Assembly (NCBI GenBank): GCA_963729115.1
Contig: CAVSMR010000027.1
Coordinates: forward strand, 693,976 to 757,975
From: Actinophytocola sp963729115
GTDB taxonomy: Bacteria; Actinomycetota; Actinomycetes; Mycobacteriales; Pseudonocardiaceae
DNA length: 64,000 nt
Reading direction: 5' to 3'
Below the pieces are notes generated by a model. That model was given only the letters and a program-made list of their open reading frames with translations, ran no database searches and was not told the DNA's origin. Below are positions 8,995 to 18,800 of this stretch, one piece after another. Made by a program: the position numbers and the translations under genes. Within the stretch, counting starts at the first letter, position 1, and each line of letters opens with the position of its first letter.

Positions 8995-9715
8995 CAGGCG
9001 ATCATGTATAGGTGGATGGAAGCGACCACGCATCGGCTGGCTGATGGGTGGCAGGGTGGGACGGTCAAGTCCATCTTGGACAATCCGCGGTACACCGGGT
9101 ATGCGATCTTCGGGCGCTGGACTAAGCACGAGACGTTGCTCGACCCGGATGACGTTGCCGCCGGGCACGTGGTGCGGTTCCGGAAGTCGACACCGGATCG
9201 GATCGTGCGGTCTCGTCGGCCCGTGCATCCGGAGATCGTGGCGGTGGGGGAGTTCACGCAAGTGCAGTTGCTGCGTAAGTCTCGTGCGGCCGGTGGGATG
9301 CGCGGTCGGGCGAAGCTGGAACGCACGCGGATCAAGGGCACGCGGCCCTACGTGCTTCGCGGGCTGATGCGTTGTGATCTTTGTGACCGCCGGATGCAAG
9401 GCGCGGCGATCAGGAAGGGCGTGTACTACCGGTGCCTCGCGCGGACGCTCGCGCCCGGATCTCGGGTGCTCGCGGAGCATCCCCGCACAGTGAATCTGCG
9501 TGAGAATGCGCTCCTGGATTCACTAAATGCATGGATCGGCGGAGTCTTCGCGCCGGAGAACCGAGACGAGACGGTTGCGGCGATTCTCCCATCCCAGGAC
9601 CTGCCCGGCGAAGGCGCGGGTCGGCACGAGACAGCGAAGAAGCGACTGGCCGATGCCAAATTACGACTCCGGCGGCATCAGGCGGCGATCGAAGCCGGCG
9701 TGGACCCGTCAGCGC
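8995..9715 (+). pseudogene. Large serine recombinase, middle fragment
   Basis: One frame encodes the recombinase domain (GGTVKSILDNPRYTGYAIFG), then the zinc ribbon (MRCDLCDRRMQG, RKGVYYRCLAR) and the start of the coiled coil (RRHQAAIEAGVDPSA). The catalytic resolvase domain is missing upstream. After about 9715 the sequence switches to the antisense of a DUF72 gene, so the 3' end was cut by a rearrangement. The frame itself remains open, which suggests fairly recent truncation. Confidence 0.78.
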
Positions 9716-10319
9716 ACATCGTCGTGGAATCGGCGGGCGAGTGCTGGCGCGTCGTCGTTGTTGGGGGTGTGCAGGAAGATCGTGGGTGAGCGGTCTTCGC
9801 GTAGCCAGGCGGCGATCACCCGGGTCCACGGTCGCCATCCCTGGACGGTCTCGTCGGTCGAGTCCCGGCCGAGGTAGCGGACGATCGGCTGGTCGGTCAG
9901 TGCGCGCGTTCGTCGCGGTAGCCGTGGTTTCTTGGCCCAGGCGTCGTGTTCGGCCTCGCTGGTGGGCGGGTTCTGGAAGAAGGCCGTGGTGTCGAAGGGC
10001 ACCCATTCGGTGTCGGTGTCGGTGAGTGTCCGCTCCAGCTGTGACGTCGAGGCGGCGTCGGTGAAGAACCCGGGGTGGCGCACTTCCACGGCGCGTCGGG
10101 CAGCTTGACCACGAACCGAAAGCCGAGGTCGGTCTGCCGCGCCCAGGTGGCGACGGTGTTTCGGGCGGGGGTCGCGTAGAAGGTGGTATTGCCCTCGACG
10201 GCGTTGCACCAGCCGGCGTAGGCCCGCAACCGCTCCCCGGCCGGCAGCGACTGCGGCAGGAACCGCCCTGACCACGCCTTGTGGGTCCACATCGCACAGC
10301 CGACATGAAGACGCGCCAC
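9712..10319 (-). pseudogene. DUF72 family protein, internally deleted and 3'-truncated
   Basis: The start (MARLHVGCAMWTHKAW) is at 10319 and is normal for DUF72 up to GFRFVVKLP. At about 10100 the frame shifts and jumps to VEVRHPGFFTDAAST, with about 60 family residues missing in between. The rest (AWLREDRSPTIFLHTPNN, APALARRFHDDVR) then runs into the recombinase fragment at 9712, losing the usual last residues. Two truncated genes thus abut tail to tail. DUF72 proteins are of unclear function. Confidence 0.75.
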
Positions 10320-10382
10320 TCCGCCCAGCTCCCGTTCGGTCGTGAGCGAGAAACTACTACCCGGGCAGCAGGGCCGCTGTGG

Positions 10383-11654
10383 TCAGAGTCGTAGTGCGGT
10401 GTGGAGCAGCACCTCCGCGCCCGCGACGAGGTCGGCCTGCGCGGTGTCCTCTTCCGGCACATGGCTGACCCCACCGATGCTGGGCACGAAGATCATCCCG
10501 ATGGGCGCCAGACGGGCGACGATCTGCGCGTCGTGCCCCGCACCACTCGGCAGCACCTGGTACGGGTGGCCAAGGTCGTCGGCGCTGTCGGCGATCGCGG
10601 CCATCAGTGTGGGATCCGCCTGGGCGGGCCCGGATCGGGTGCTGACCGATACCTCGACCTCGGCGTCGCGTTCCGCGGCGACCGAGGCCACCAGGTTGCG
10701 CACCGCGTGTTCGGCCAGCTCGAGCCGGACGGGGTCGCCGTCGCGCAGGTCGACGGTCAGCGCGACCTCCCGCGCGATCGTGTTGGGCGAGTTCGGCCGG
10801 ACGTCGAGCCGGCCGACAGTGGCCACCCGGCACAACCGCTGCTCGCGGGCGAGCGCCTCGACCGCGAGGACGATCCGCGACGAGGCCGTCAGCGGGTCGC
10901 GGCGCAGCTCCATCGGCGTGGTGCCGGCGTGCCCCGCGGCCCCACGCACCTCGACGGTCAGCACGGTGCGACCGGTGATGCCACTGACGACGCCGATGCG
11001 GTCCCCGCCGGTCTCGAGCACCGGGCCCTGCTCCACGTGGATCTCGAGGTACGCGGCGACCGAGCCGGGCGGCCAGGCCGCCGTGTCCAGCCGGTCGATG
11101 TCGCCCCCCGCCGCGGCCAGCGGTCCCCGCAGGGACGCGCCGTCGTGGTCGCGCGGGTCGTCGGGCAGCTCATCGAACTGGCCGGCCAGCACCTTCGAAC
11201 CCCAGAATGGTTGCGGGAAGCGGGCGCCCTCCTCGTTGGCGAAGGCGACGACCACCGGCTCGGGTGAGGGCTCGGCGCCCGTCTCGACCATGGTTTGGAG
11301 GACCTCCAACGCGGCCAGGACTCCGTAGGCGCCGTCCAGCCGGCCGCCGTTGACCACGGTGTCCAGGTGCGAGCCGAGCAGTAGCGTCGGCCGGTCGGCG
11401 CGGACGAGCGCTGGGGGCCTGCGCACCAGCACGTTGCCGGCGGCGTCGACGGAGCCGGCGAGCCCGGCGCGTTCGACCTCGCCGAGCAGCTCGGCGCGGG
11501 CGGCGTTGTCGGCGTCGCCGAACCCGACGCGGTCGATGCCACCCGCCGCGTTGCGGCCGATGGCGGCGAACCGGTCGATCCGGTCGAGCAGTCGCGCTGC
11601 GTCGACCGGCACGCGGCCGCGCGGCAGCTGCTGTTCGATTGATTTCACACTCAT
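10383..11654 (-). CDS. M20-family amidohydrolase (N-carbamoyl-amino acid hydrolase/allantoate amidohydrolase type)
   Basis: This 423-aa, full-length M20 zinc enzyme shows the metal-binding GSHLDTVVNGG (around residue 90), ANEEGARFPQPFWGS (around 140) and the acceptor-domain IHVEQGPVLE (around 212), as in carbamoylases and ureidoglycolate-type enzymes. It starts with an ATGA overlap on NRPS-C and is the last gene of the NRPS operon. In that position it could hydrolyse an amide or carbamoyl group to mature the product, or supply an amino-acid precursor. This role is inferred from position only; a housekeeping purine-degradation role is the alternative. Confidence 0.85.
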   Translation of the reverse strand: MSVKSIEQQLPRGRVPVDAARLLDRIDRFAAIGRNAAGGIDRVGFGDADNAARAELLGEVERAGLAGSVDAAGNVLVRRPPALVRADRPTLLLGSHLDTVVNGGRLDGAYGVLAALEVLQTMVETGAEPSPEPVVVAFANEEGARFPQPFWGSKVLAGQFDELPDDPRDHDGASLRGPLAAAGGDIDRLDTAAWPPGSVAAYLEIHVEQGPVLETGGDRIGVVSGITGRTVLTVEVRGAAGHAGTTPMELRRDPLTASSRIVLAVEALAREQRLCRVATVGRLDVRPNSPNTIAREVALTVDLRDGDPVRLELAEHAVRNLVASVAAERDAEVEVSVSTRSGPAQADPTLMAAIADSADDLGHPYQVLPSGAGHDAQIVARLAPIGMIFVPSIGGVSHVPEEDTAQADLVAGAEVLLHTALRL

Positions 11655-14600
11655 GATGTCCCCGTTTCGGTGCCTGACCGGCGCGGTGGCGCGGCCAGGT
11701 CTGCGAGCGTCGCCGCGCGCATCAGTTCGGCTATGTCGACCTCGACGTCCTGCCGCCTCAGCCGCAGGACCAGTTCCGTCGCCAGCAGCGAGTTGCCGCC
11801 CAGCGCAAGGAAGTCGTCGGTGCGGGTGACCTCCTCGAGGTAGAGCAGGTCCTGCCAGGCGGTCGCGATGACCGTCTCCACGCCAGGGCGTGGGGGCTCG
11901 CCGCCGTCCGCAGCCGGCGCCGGCTCGGCAGGGCTGGGCAGCGCCTTGCGGTCGACCTTGCCGTTCGCGTTGAGCGGCAGCGTGTCGATGGCCATCAAGG
12001 TGCTCGGCACCATGTACGGAGGCAGGCGTTCGGCGAGGTGCGCGAGCAGCTCCTTCTCTGGAACGTCCCGATCCGCCATGTAGTAGCCGACCAACCGGTC
12101 CTTGCCGACAACGGCGGCCACGGACTGGTTCACCGCGGGGTGCTCCACGAGCGCAGCCTCGATCTCGCCCAGCTCGACCCGGTAGCCGTTGACCTTCAGC
12201 TGGTCGTCGCGGCGGCCCTGGAACTCCAGCGCACCCTCGGGCAGCCAGCGGCCGAGATCCCCGGTGCGGTACATCCGCGCGCCCGCCTCGCTGCTGAACG
12301 GGTCGGGCACGAAACGCTCGGCGGTGAGCCGCGGCTTGTTCGCATAGCCCCGTACGACGCAGTCGCCGCCGATGTACAACTCGCCGGTCACGCCGAGCGG
12401 GACCGGGTTCATGGCGTGGTCGAGCACGTACATCGTGGTGTTCGGGATCGCCCGGCCGATCGGCACCTGCTCCGCGGCAACCGGACCTTCGGGGACGTAC
12501 ACCGTGTTGCCCACCGATGCCTCGGTCGGCCCGTACTCGTTGAGCACGACGCTGACGGTGTCCTTCGCACGCCAGGAGTCGAGGATCCGGGTGGGGAACG
12601 CGTCCGCGCCTACCGCGAGCGTGGTGGCGAGCCGGCGCGCTCGCTCGGGCTCGAGCAGCTGGTCGAGCAGGTCGAGGTGGCCGGGGGTGAGCTTGATGAA
12701 CGTGAACGGGGCCAGCTCGTCGAGCCGGTCGGCCAGCGCGACCGGGTCGAGCGAGTCGTCCAGCATGCACAGCCGTTCACCGGTGATCAGCGGCGTGTAC
12801 AGGTTCGGCACGATCATGTCGAAGGCGATGGACGAGAACACCGGCGCGCCACCGGTGCCCCGCGCCGCGTAGCCCTCTGTGCACCAGCCGAGGTAGTTCA
12901 CGACGCCGAAGTGCGGCACGAGCACGCCCTTTGGCTTTCCGGTGGAGCCGGAGGTGTAGATGATGTACATCAGGTTGTCCGGCGAGCTGGTCCGGCCGAG
13001 GTCGCCGGCGGGCAGCCCGTCCGCCTCGCGAATCGCCCGCGTCGAGTCCAGCACGGCCCACGGACCGTCCGGCAGCCGTGGCGCCAGTCCGTGCTCCGCC
13101 ACGACGAGCGTCGCGCCCGAGTCCGCCAGCAGGTACCGCTGCCGTTCGGCGGGGTACTGGGGTTCGAGCGGCAGGTACGCGGCGCCCGACTTGAGGATCG
13201 CGAGCAGGATCACCACGAGCGAGGCGGTTCGTTCGGCGAGGACGGCGATCACCGTCTCGGGGGCCGCGCCCTCCGCGAGCAGGCGGCGGGCCAGCTGGTT
13301 CGCGCGTCGATTCAGCTCGGCGTAGCTGAGCTCGACGACGCCGTCGGTGACCGCGACCGCGTCCGGGGTGCGGTGTGCCTGCTCCTCGATGAGCTCGTGG
13401 ACGCAGCGGTCCACCGGGTAGGGCCGGGCCGGGCCGTTCCACTCGACCATCAGCCGCTGGTAGGTCGCAGCGGTCAGCGGGCTGAGGGCCTCGTGCGGGG
13501 CCGCGGGTTCCGTCATCGCGTCGAGGACCGTGAGGTAGGTGTCGCGGATGTCCTCGGCCTGGGCGTCACGTACCCGCGTGGTGTCGACGTCGAGCCGCAG
13601 CAGCAACGACTCCGCCGGGTCGTGCCGGTATCCGGTGGTGAGCGCGTAGTGGTTCGGCTCGGCGCGGAAGTCGGCGACGGATGCCGGGAACGGCTGATGC
13701 TCGAAGACGGTGTCGAACAGCTCGACGTTCCCGAGGGTCCACTGGATGCTCGCGAGCGGGTAGCGGCGATGCGCCGACATCTCCCGCTCGGCGTCGGCCA
13801 CCCGCCGCACCAGGTCGAGCCAGGTGCCGCCGGTCAGATCGACGCGAAGGGGCGGCACGTTGAGGAACATCCCGCGCACGTCGGAATCGTCGGGTCGCCC
13901 GCTGGTGACCACGCCGGTGGCGATGTCGTGGCGGCCGGTCGCGATGCCGACGACCTTGAGGTGCGCCGCGAGCAACACCGTCCGGAGGGGCACCCCGGCG
14001 TGGCCGGCCAGTGCCGTGAGCCGGGTGGCCAGGTCCGCGGGGACCGCGAGCTCGAGCGTTCGGTGGCCGCCGGTGGCGCCGGACGTGGGCCACCGCGGCA
14101 GCGTGGTGGGCTCGAGACCGGCGAGCGTGGTCGTCCAGTACCGCTGCTCGTCCGGGTCGGCGGCGATCTCGCGCTCCAGTGCGACGAAGTCCCCATAACC
14201 ACGGGACGGTGCCGGGTCCGGGGGCGCCTCGGGGTCGGCCAGCAGGCGCCGGTAGCGGTCGAGCACCTCGGTGTGGACGGCGAAGCGGCCGGCGGCGTCG
14301 AGGATCGCGTGGTGCTCGGTGATCGTCCACTGGAACACGTCGTCGGTGCGTTGATGCAGGAACAGGCGTAGCAGGGGTGCCCGGGCGAGGTCGAAGGGCC
14401 GCTTTCGCTCGTGGTGCCACAACTCGCGCAGCACCCACTCGGCGGGCTCGGTCGGCATGCCGCGCAGGTCCGCGACGACGATCGCCGGTTCCGCGCGCTC
14501 GTGCACGAGTTGTACGGGCTCGTCCTGGGTGGCGAAGTCGAACGAGGTGCGAAGCACCGGGTGGCGGGCCTGGACGTCACGGACGGCGCGGCGCATCAGT

Positions 14601-14779
14601 TCGACGTGCAACGGCAGGCGGACGCGCATGCTGTGCACGCAGTGGTAGGGCAGCAGCCGCGGATCCAGCTCGGTGTGATGCACCATGCCGGCCTGCGCCA
14701 CGGAGAGCGGATAGGCGTCCACCGCGTCCACGGGCGGGCGCGAGGTGTTGGGGTTCGGGTCGTCGAGTGCCGTGGTCAT
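11651..14779 (-). CDS. NRPS-C: single module C-A-T
   Basis: 1042 aa. C domain about residues 14-430, with HHAILDA instead of the usual HHxxxDG (about 157). A domain about 450-950 with IIYTSGSTGKPKG, NEYGPTEAS and the NGK lysine. T domain with FLALGGNSLLA (about 993). Pocket residues read by eye are D-M-P-K-L-V-E-V-G, closest to the Asn type (DLTKLGEVG) but not a clean match, so the substrate is unassigned. The ATG at 14779 lies 2 bases after the MbtH stop; the 3' end overlaps the M20 gene by ATGA. There is no TE domain although this is the last NRPS of the operon, so release must use the free thioesterase, the C domain or another enzyme. Confidence 0.9.
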   Translation of the reverse strand: MTTALDDPNPNTSRPPVDAVDAYPLSVAQAGMVHHTELDPRLLPYHCVHSMRVRLPLHVELMRRAVRDVQARHPVLRTSFDFATQDEPVQLVHERAEPAIVVADLRGMPTEPAEWVLRELWHHERKRPFDLARAPLLRLFLHQRTDDVFQWTITEHHAILDAAGRFAVHTEVLDRYRRLLADPEAPPDPAPSRGYGDFVALEREIAADPDEQRYWTTTLAGLEPTTLPRWPTSGATGGHRTLELAVPADLATRLTALAGHAGVPLRTVLLAAHLKVVGIATGRHDIATGVVTSGRPDDSDVRGMFLNVPPLRVDLTGGTWLDLVRRVADAEREMSAHRRYPLASIQWTLGNVELFDTVFEHQPFPASVADFRAEPNHYALTTGYRHDPAESLLLRLDVDTTRVRDAQAEDIRDTYLTVLDAMTEPAAPHEALSPLTAATYQRLMVEWNGPARPYPVDRCVHELIEEQAHRTPDAVAVTDGVVELSYAELNRRANQLARRLLAEGAAPETVIAVLAERTASLVVILLAILKSGAAYLPLEPQYPAERQRYLLADSGATLVVAEHGLAPRLPDGPWAVLDSTRAIREADGLPAGDLGRTSSPDNLMYIIYTSGSTGKPKGVLVPHFGVVNYLGWCTEGYAARGTGGAPVFSSIAFDMIVPNLYTPLITGERLCMLDDSLDPVALADRLDELAPFTFIKLTPGHLDLLDQLLEPERARRLATTLAVGADAFPTRILDSWRAKDTVSVVLNEYGPTEASVGNTVYVPEGPVAAEQVPIGRAIPNTTMYVLDHAMNPVPLGVTGELYIGGDCVVRGYANKPRLTAERFVPDPFSSEAGARMYRTGDLGRWLPEGALEFQGRRDDQLKVNGYRVELGEIEAALVEHPAVNQSVAAVVGKDRLVGYYMADRDVPEKELLAHLAERLPPYMVPSTLMAIDTLPLNANGKVDRKALPSPAEPAPAADGGEPPRPGVETVIATAWQDLLYLEEVTRTDDFLALGGNSLLATELVLRLRRQDVEVDIAELMRAATLADLAAPPRRSGTETGTS

Positions 14780-14781
14780 GG

Positions 14782-14994
14782 TCAGGACTCGCTGCCGGGT
14801 CGGATCCGGACGCTGCGCGGGCGCATGTCCTGCCAGACGGTCTCGATGTGGTCCAGGCACTGCGTCCGCGTGCCCTGGGTGCCCTCGTCGTGCCACCCCG
14901 GTGGGGCGGCCCGCGGTACGGGCCAGATCGAGTACTGGTCCTCGTCGTTGAGGACGACCTTGAACACTGGCTCGGGGTGCTGTGTCTCGTTCAC
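14782..14994 (-). CDS. mbtH: MbtH-like protein 1
   Basis: 70 aa with the MbtH signature: NDEDQYSIWP, PPGW, CLDHIETVW, QDMRPRS. MbtH proteins bind and activate NRPS adenylation domains. I chose the GTG at 14994, which has GGAGA 6 bases upstream. It sits directly before NRPS-C and probably serves that A domain; a second MbtH gene opens the operon. Confidence 0.93.
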   Translation of the reverse strand: MNETQHPEPVFKVVLNDEDQYSIWPVPRAAPPGWHDEGTQGTRTQCLDHIETVWQDMRPRSVRIRPGSES

Positions 14995-15020
14995 TGTGTC
15001 TCCGGTGGTGGTAAGTCGGG

Positions 15021-15809
15021 TCAGGCCGGCCCGTGGCGAAGCGCGTCGGCCAGCGCGGCGCGGACCGTGTCGAGCAGCGCGGTCTGGGAGCTGCGCAGGA
15101 AGAAGTGGTCGCCGGGCAGGTCGTGCCGCACGAAGCCCGCCGTGGTCTGTTCGCGCCACGGCTCGACGCGCGCGGGCGGCACCTCGGCGTCCTCGGTGCC
15201 GGCGAAGGCCACGACGGGGTACGGGAGTGGCTGTTGCGGTTGGTGGCTGTAGGTCTCGCAGACCGCGAAGTCCGCGCGGATGGTCGGCATGAGCAGCTCC
15301 AGCAGCTCCTCTTCGGCGTAGATCTCGTCGGGGAGGTCGCCGAGGGACCGCAGCTTGGCCACGAGGACGTCGTCGGGCTGGTCGTGGACCGGCGGGCGCG
15401 CCGGCGGCAGCTGCGGCGCGTGCCCGCCGGACACGAACAGCACCCGCGGCCCGGGCAGGCCGCGCTCGCGGAGCTCGCGGGCCAACTCGAACGCCACGAG
15501 CGCACCCATGCTGTGCCCGAACAGGGCGTAGGGGAGGTCCAGCTCACCCGCGATCGCCGAGGCGAGCGCGGCCACGAGTGGCTCGACGCGGTCGAACGGG
15601 GCCTCGTTCCAGCGTGTCTGGCGGCCGGGCGGTTCGATGGGGCAGATCTCGACGTTGTCGCCGAACGCACCGGTCCAGTCCGCGTAGGCGGCGGCACCGC
15701 CCGCCGCGTACGGCAGGCAGAACAGCCGGGCGGCCGGCGCGTTCCGACGGGGTGTGGTCACGATCCAGCCGCCGGCGCGGGTGGTCTTCGGTACGGCGGT
15801 TCGGTTCAC
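15021..15809 (-). CDS. Type II thioesterase (alpha/beta hydrolase)
   Basis: 262 aa, family length. It has the N-terminal LFCLPYAAGGA oxyanion turn, the nucleophile elbow GHSMGA (Ser about 101), Asp in AGTEDAEVP and His in GDHFFL. Type II thioesterases clear mis-primed or stalled T domains; since no TE domain is seen in this operon, it might also release product. The GTG start at 15809 has GGAGAAG upstream. It lies 31 bp after the PKS-NRPS stop. Confidence 0.92.
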   Translation of the reverse strand: MNRTAVPKTTRAGGWIVTTPRRNAPAARLFCLPYAAGGAAAYADWTGAFGDNVEICPIEPPGRQTRWNEAPFDRVEPLVAALASAIAGELDLPYALFGHSMGALVAFELARELRERGLPGPRVLFVSGGHAPQLPPARPPVHDQPDDVLVAKLRSLGDLPDEIYAEEELLELLMPTIRADFAVCETYSHQPQQPLPYPVVAFAGTEDAEVPPARVEPWREQTTAGFVRHDLPGDHFFLRSSQTALLDTVRAALADALRHGPA

Positions 15810-15840
15810 GTGCTCTTCTCCGTGGGTTGGTCGGTGTGTC

Positions 15841-18800
15841 TCAGTTGGACAGCAGTGCCTGGGCTTGTTCGTCGGACATGGCCTCGAGCTCGGCGAGAAG
15901 CCGGTCCTCGATCACGAGCGCGGTGTCGGCCAGCGTCCGGCTGTCGAACAGGACGCGGACCGGTACCTCGACGTCGAGCGCCTTGCGGAGGTGGACCGCC
16001 GCGCGCATCGCCATGAGCGAGTCGCCACCGAGGAGGAAGAAGTTGTCGTGGACGCCGACGGAATCGACGTCGAGCATGCTCGCCCAGACTTCGGCGACGG
16101 CCTCCTCGACCGGCGTCCTCGGCGCCTCGTACGGCGCCGCGGTGTCGTCGGCGAGGTCCTCGGGCACCACCAGCGCGCGCCGGTCGACCTTGCCGTTCGC
16201 GGTGAGCGGCAAGGCATCCAGTCGCAGGTACACGTCGGGCACCATGTACGCGGGCAGCTTCGTGCCGAGGAACTCGCGCAGGTCGGCCGGCAGCTCGCCG
16301 GCGACCTGCGGGACGACGAACGCGACGAGCCGCTTGGCTCCCCGCGGCTCGCCCTGGACCTCGACGACCGCCGCCCGCACGGCCGGGTGCGCCAGCAGCG
16401 TCACCTCGATCTCGCCAAGCTCGATGCGGTAGCCCGCCACCTTGACCTGGAAGTCCTCCCGGCCGAGGAACTCGATGTCCCCGCTCGGCAGGACGCGGCC
16501 GAGGTCGCCCGTGCGGTACAGCCGCTCACCGGTCTCCGGGTGCACGAAGAAGCTCGCGTCGGTCTTCGCCGGGTCATGCAGAGTAACCCTGGGCGAGGCC
16601 GATACCACCGATGTAGAGCTGTCCCGGGACACCCGTCGGGCGGGGGCGCAGCGCCTCGTCGAGGACGTGGAAGGTCTGGTTCCGCATCGGCCGGCCGTAC
16701 GGGATGCTCGGCCACTGCGCCGGCACCTCGCCGATCGGATAGAGGATCGACCAGATCGACGCCTCGGTTGCCCCACCCAGGCTGACGACCTCGGGGGAGC
16801 CGAGCATCCGCCGGATGCGGTCGGGGAGCGTGACCGGGAGCCAGTCCCCGCTCAGCAGCACGAGCCGCAGCGCCGCGCCGGAGGCCTCGTTCACGCTGAG
16901 GTGCTCGACGAACAGTTCCATCAGTGCCGGCACCGAGTTCCAGACCGTCACACCGGCTGTCGTGACGAGGTCGAGCCAGGCCGCCGGGTCGCGATGCGTG
17001 CCGGCCGCCGGCAGCACGACCGCGCCACCGACCGCGAGCGGGCCGAAGATGTCGTACACGGACAGGTCGAAACTGAGCGAGGACAGCGACAGGACCCGGT
17101 CCTCCGCGCCGACACCGAAGCGCTCGTTGACGTCGACGCAGGTGTTGAGCGCGCCGCGGTGGTCGATCATCACGCCCTTCGGCAGCCCGGTGGAGCCCGA
17201 GGTGAAGATGACGTAGGCGAGATCGCCTGGGGTGACGTCGCCGGCCGGAGGCGCCTCGACCGCGTCGTCGACCGGCAGCTCGTCCACGTGCAGGACGGTG
17301 TCCCGGTCGCCGAACCGGCTCGCCCCGGCGACTCGCGACTGGGTGAGCACCGCGCGGACCTGGCCGTGGTCGAGCAGGAAGCGGATGCGTTCGTCAGGTA
17401 GCTCCGGGTCGATCGGTAGGTAGGCCGCGCCCGCGGCGAGGATGCCGAGGACCGCGACGCACTGCTCCCAGCCTTTCTCCATCACGACCGCGACCAGTTC
17501 GTTCGGTCGCAGGTCGAGGTGGCCGAGCCGGGCGGCCACGCCGTACGCGCGCGTGGCCAGCTCGCCATAGGTCATGGTGCGGTGGGGTGTGATGAGTGCG
17601 GGCCGCTCGGGTGTCCGCGCCGCCGTCGCGAAGATCGGCTCGTGCAGCAGACCCCGCGGCAGCGGGCCCGACGTCAGGTTGTACGCCTCGCGGCCGGCCA
17701 GATCCGCGGCGGGCACGAGCGAGGGCACCGGGCGATCCCAGTTCGCCTCGTCCTCGGCGAGCCGGTCGAGCAGCTTCAGCGTCGCGGCGTGCATCGCCTC
17801 GACCAGGTCGTCCGGGAACAGCCCTTCGACCGCGTCGATGTCCAGGGCCAGCGCACCGTCCACTTCGTACACTTGGGCGTCGAGCCAGACCTGGGGCGTC
17901 TGGGAGATGCTGTAGACGACCTCGCCGAGGTGGGCGTCGTCGCCATCGTCGAGGAAGAGGCTGGTGAAGATCACCGGCATGGTCGCGGCCGCCTCGCCGC
18001 GCACCCGCTTGATCTCCTTCTGCACCTGGACACCGCTGAAGGACCGGTGGTCCAGGTCGTTCGCCAGGCGGTCGCGGACCGCGGCGGCGCGATCGGCGAA
18101 CGGGATCTCGCTCGCGGCGTCGAACTCGAGCAGGGTCACCGAGGTGAAGTCGCCGATGATCTTGTCGACCTGCGGGTGCAGCGGAAGCCGATTGGCCATG
18201 GGCAGGTTGAGCGTGAAGCGGCGGTTCTTCGCCCAGGTTGCCAGCACGTCGCCGTAGACGGTGAGCAGCAGGACGGTGGGCGTGATGCCGCGGCGCGAGG
18301 CCCACGTCTTGAGCCGCGTCCACGGCTGCGCGGGCAGCGTGCCCGCGGTCCGCCGGAAGCGCGGGTCGTCGATCGTGCGCGGATCGCGGGCCAGCGGCAG
18401 CTCGGGTGCGGGGGCGAGGTCGGGAACCCGCTCCTGCCAGTAGTTCGCCGCGCGCCGGTGGACCTCCGTCGAGGCGAGCGCGCGCTCGGCCAGCACGTAG
18501 TCCCGGAAGGACAGGTCCAGGTCGGGCAGCGGAGTGTCCGGGTGCCGGTAGAGCCGCACCAGCTCGCGCATCACGATGTGCGAGGCCCAGGCGTCGGTGA
18601 TGAGCCCGTCCATGCTGTAGTGCAGCCGGGTGCGGTTGCCGAGGACGGTGGCCCGCAGCTCGAACAGCGGCCACCGGTCGGGCGCGAAGACCTGGTGCGA
18701 CATCGCCGCGCGGGTCCGCTCGAGCACGCCGTCGGCCTCGTCGACGGTCAGGCCGCGCACGTCCTCGGTGGCGATGACGTAGTCGGGCACGTCGCGGAGG

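Noticed and set aside
14780..15697. Longer N-terminus for NRPS-C
   Set aside because: Shadow of the thioesterase and MbtH genes; the C domain starts after the ATG at 14779.
15841..16776. Separate small A-T gene
   Set aside because: It continues exactly where the hybrid synthetase breaks off at GLAQGY; one frameshift explains both pieces.
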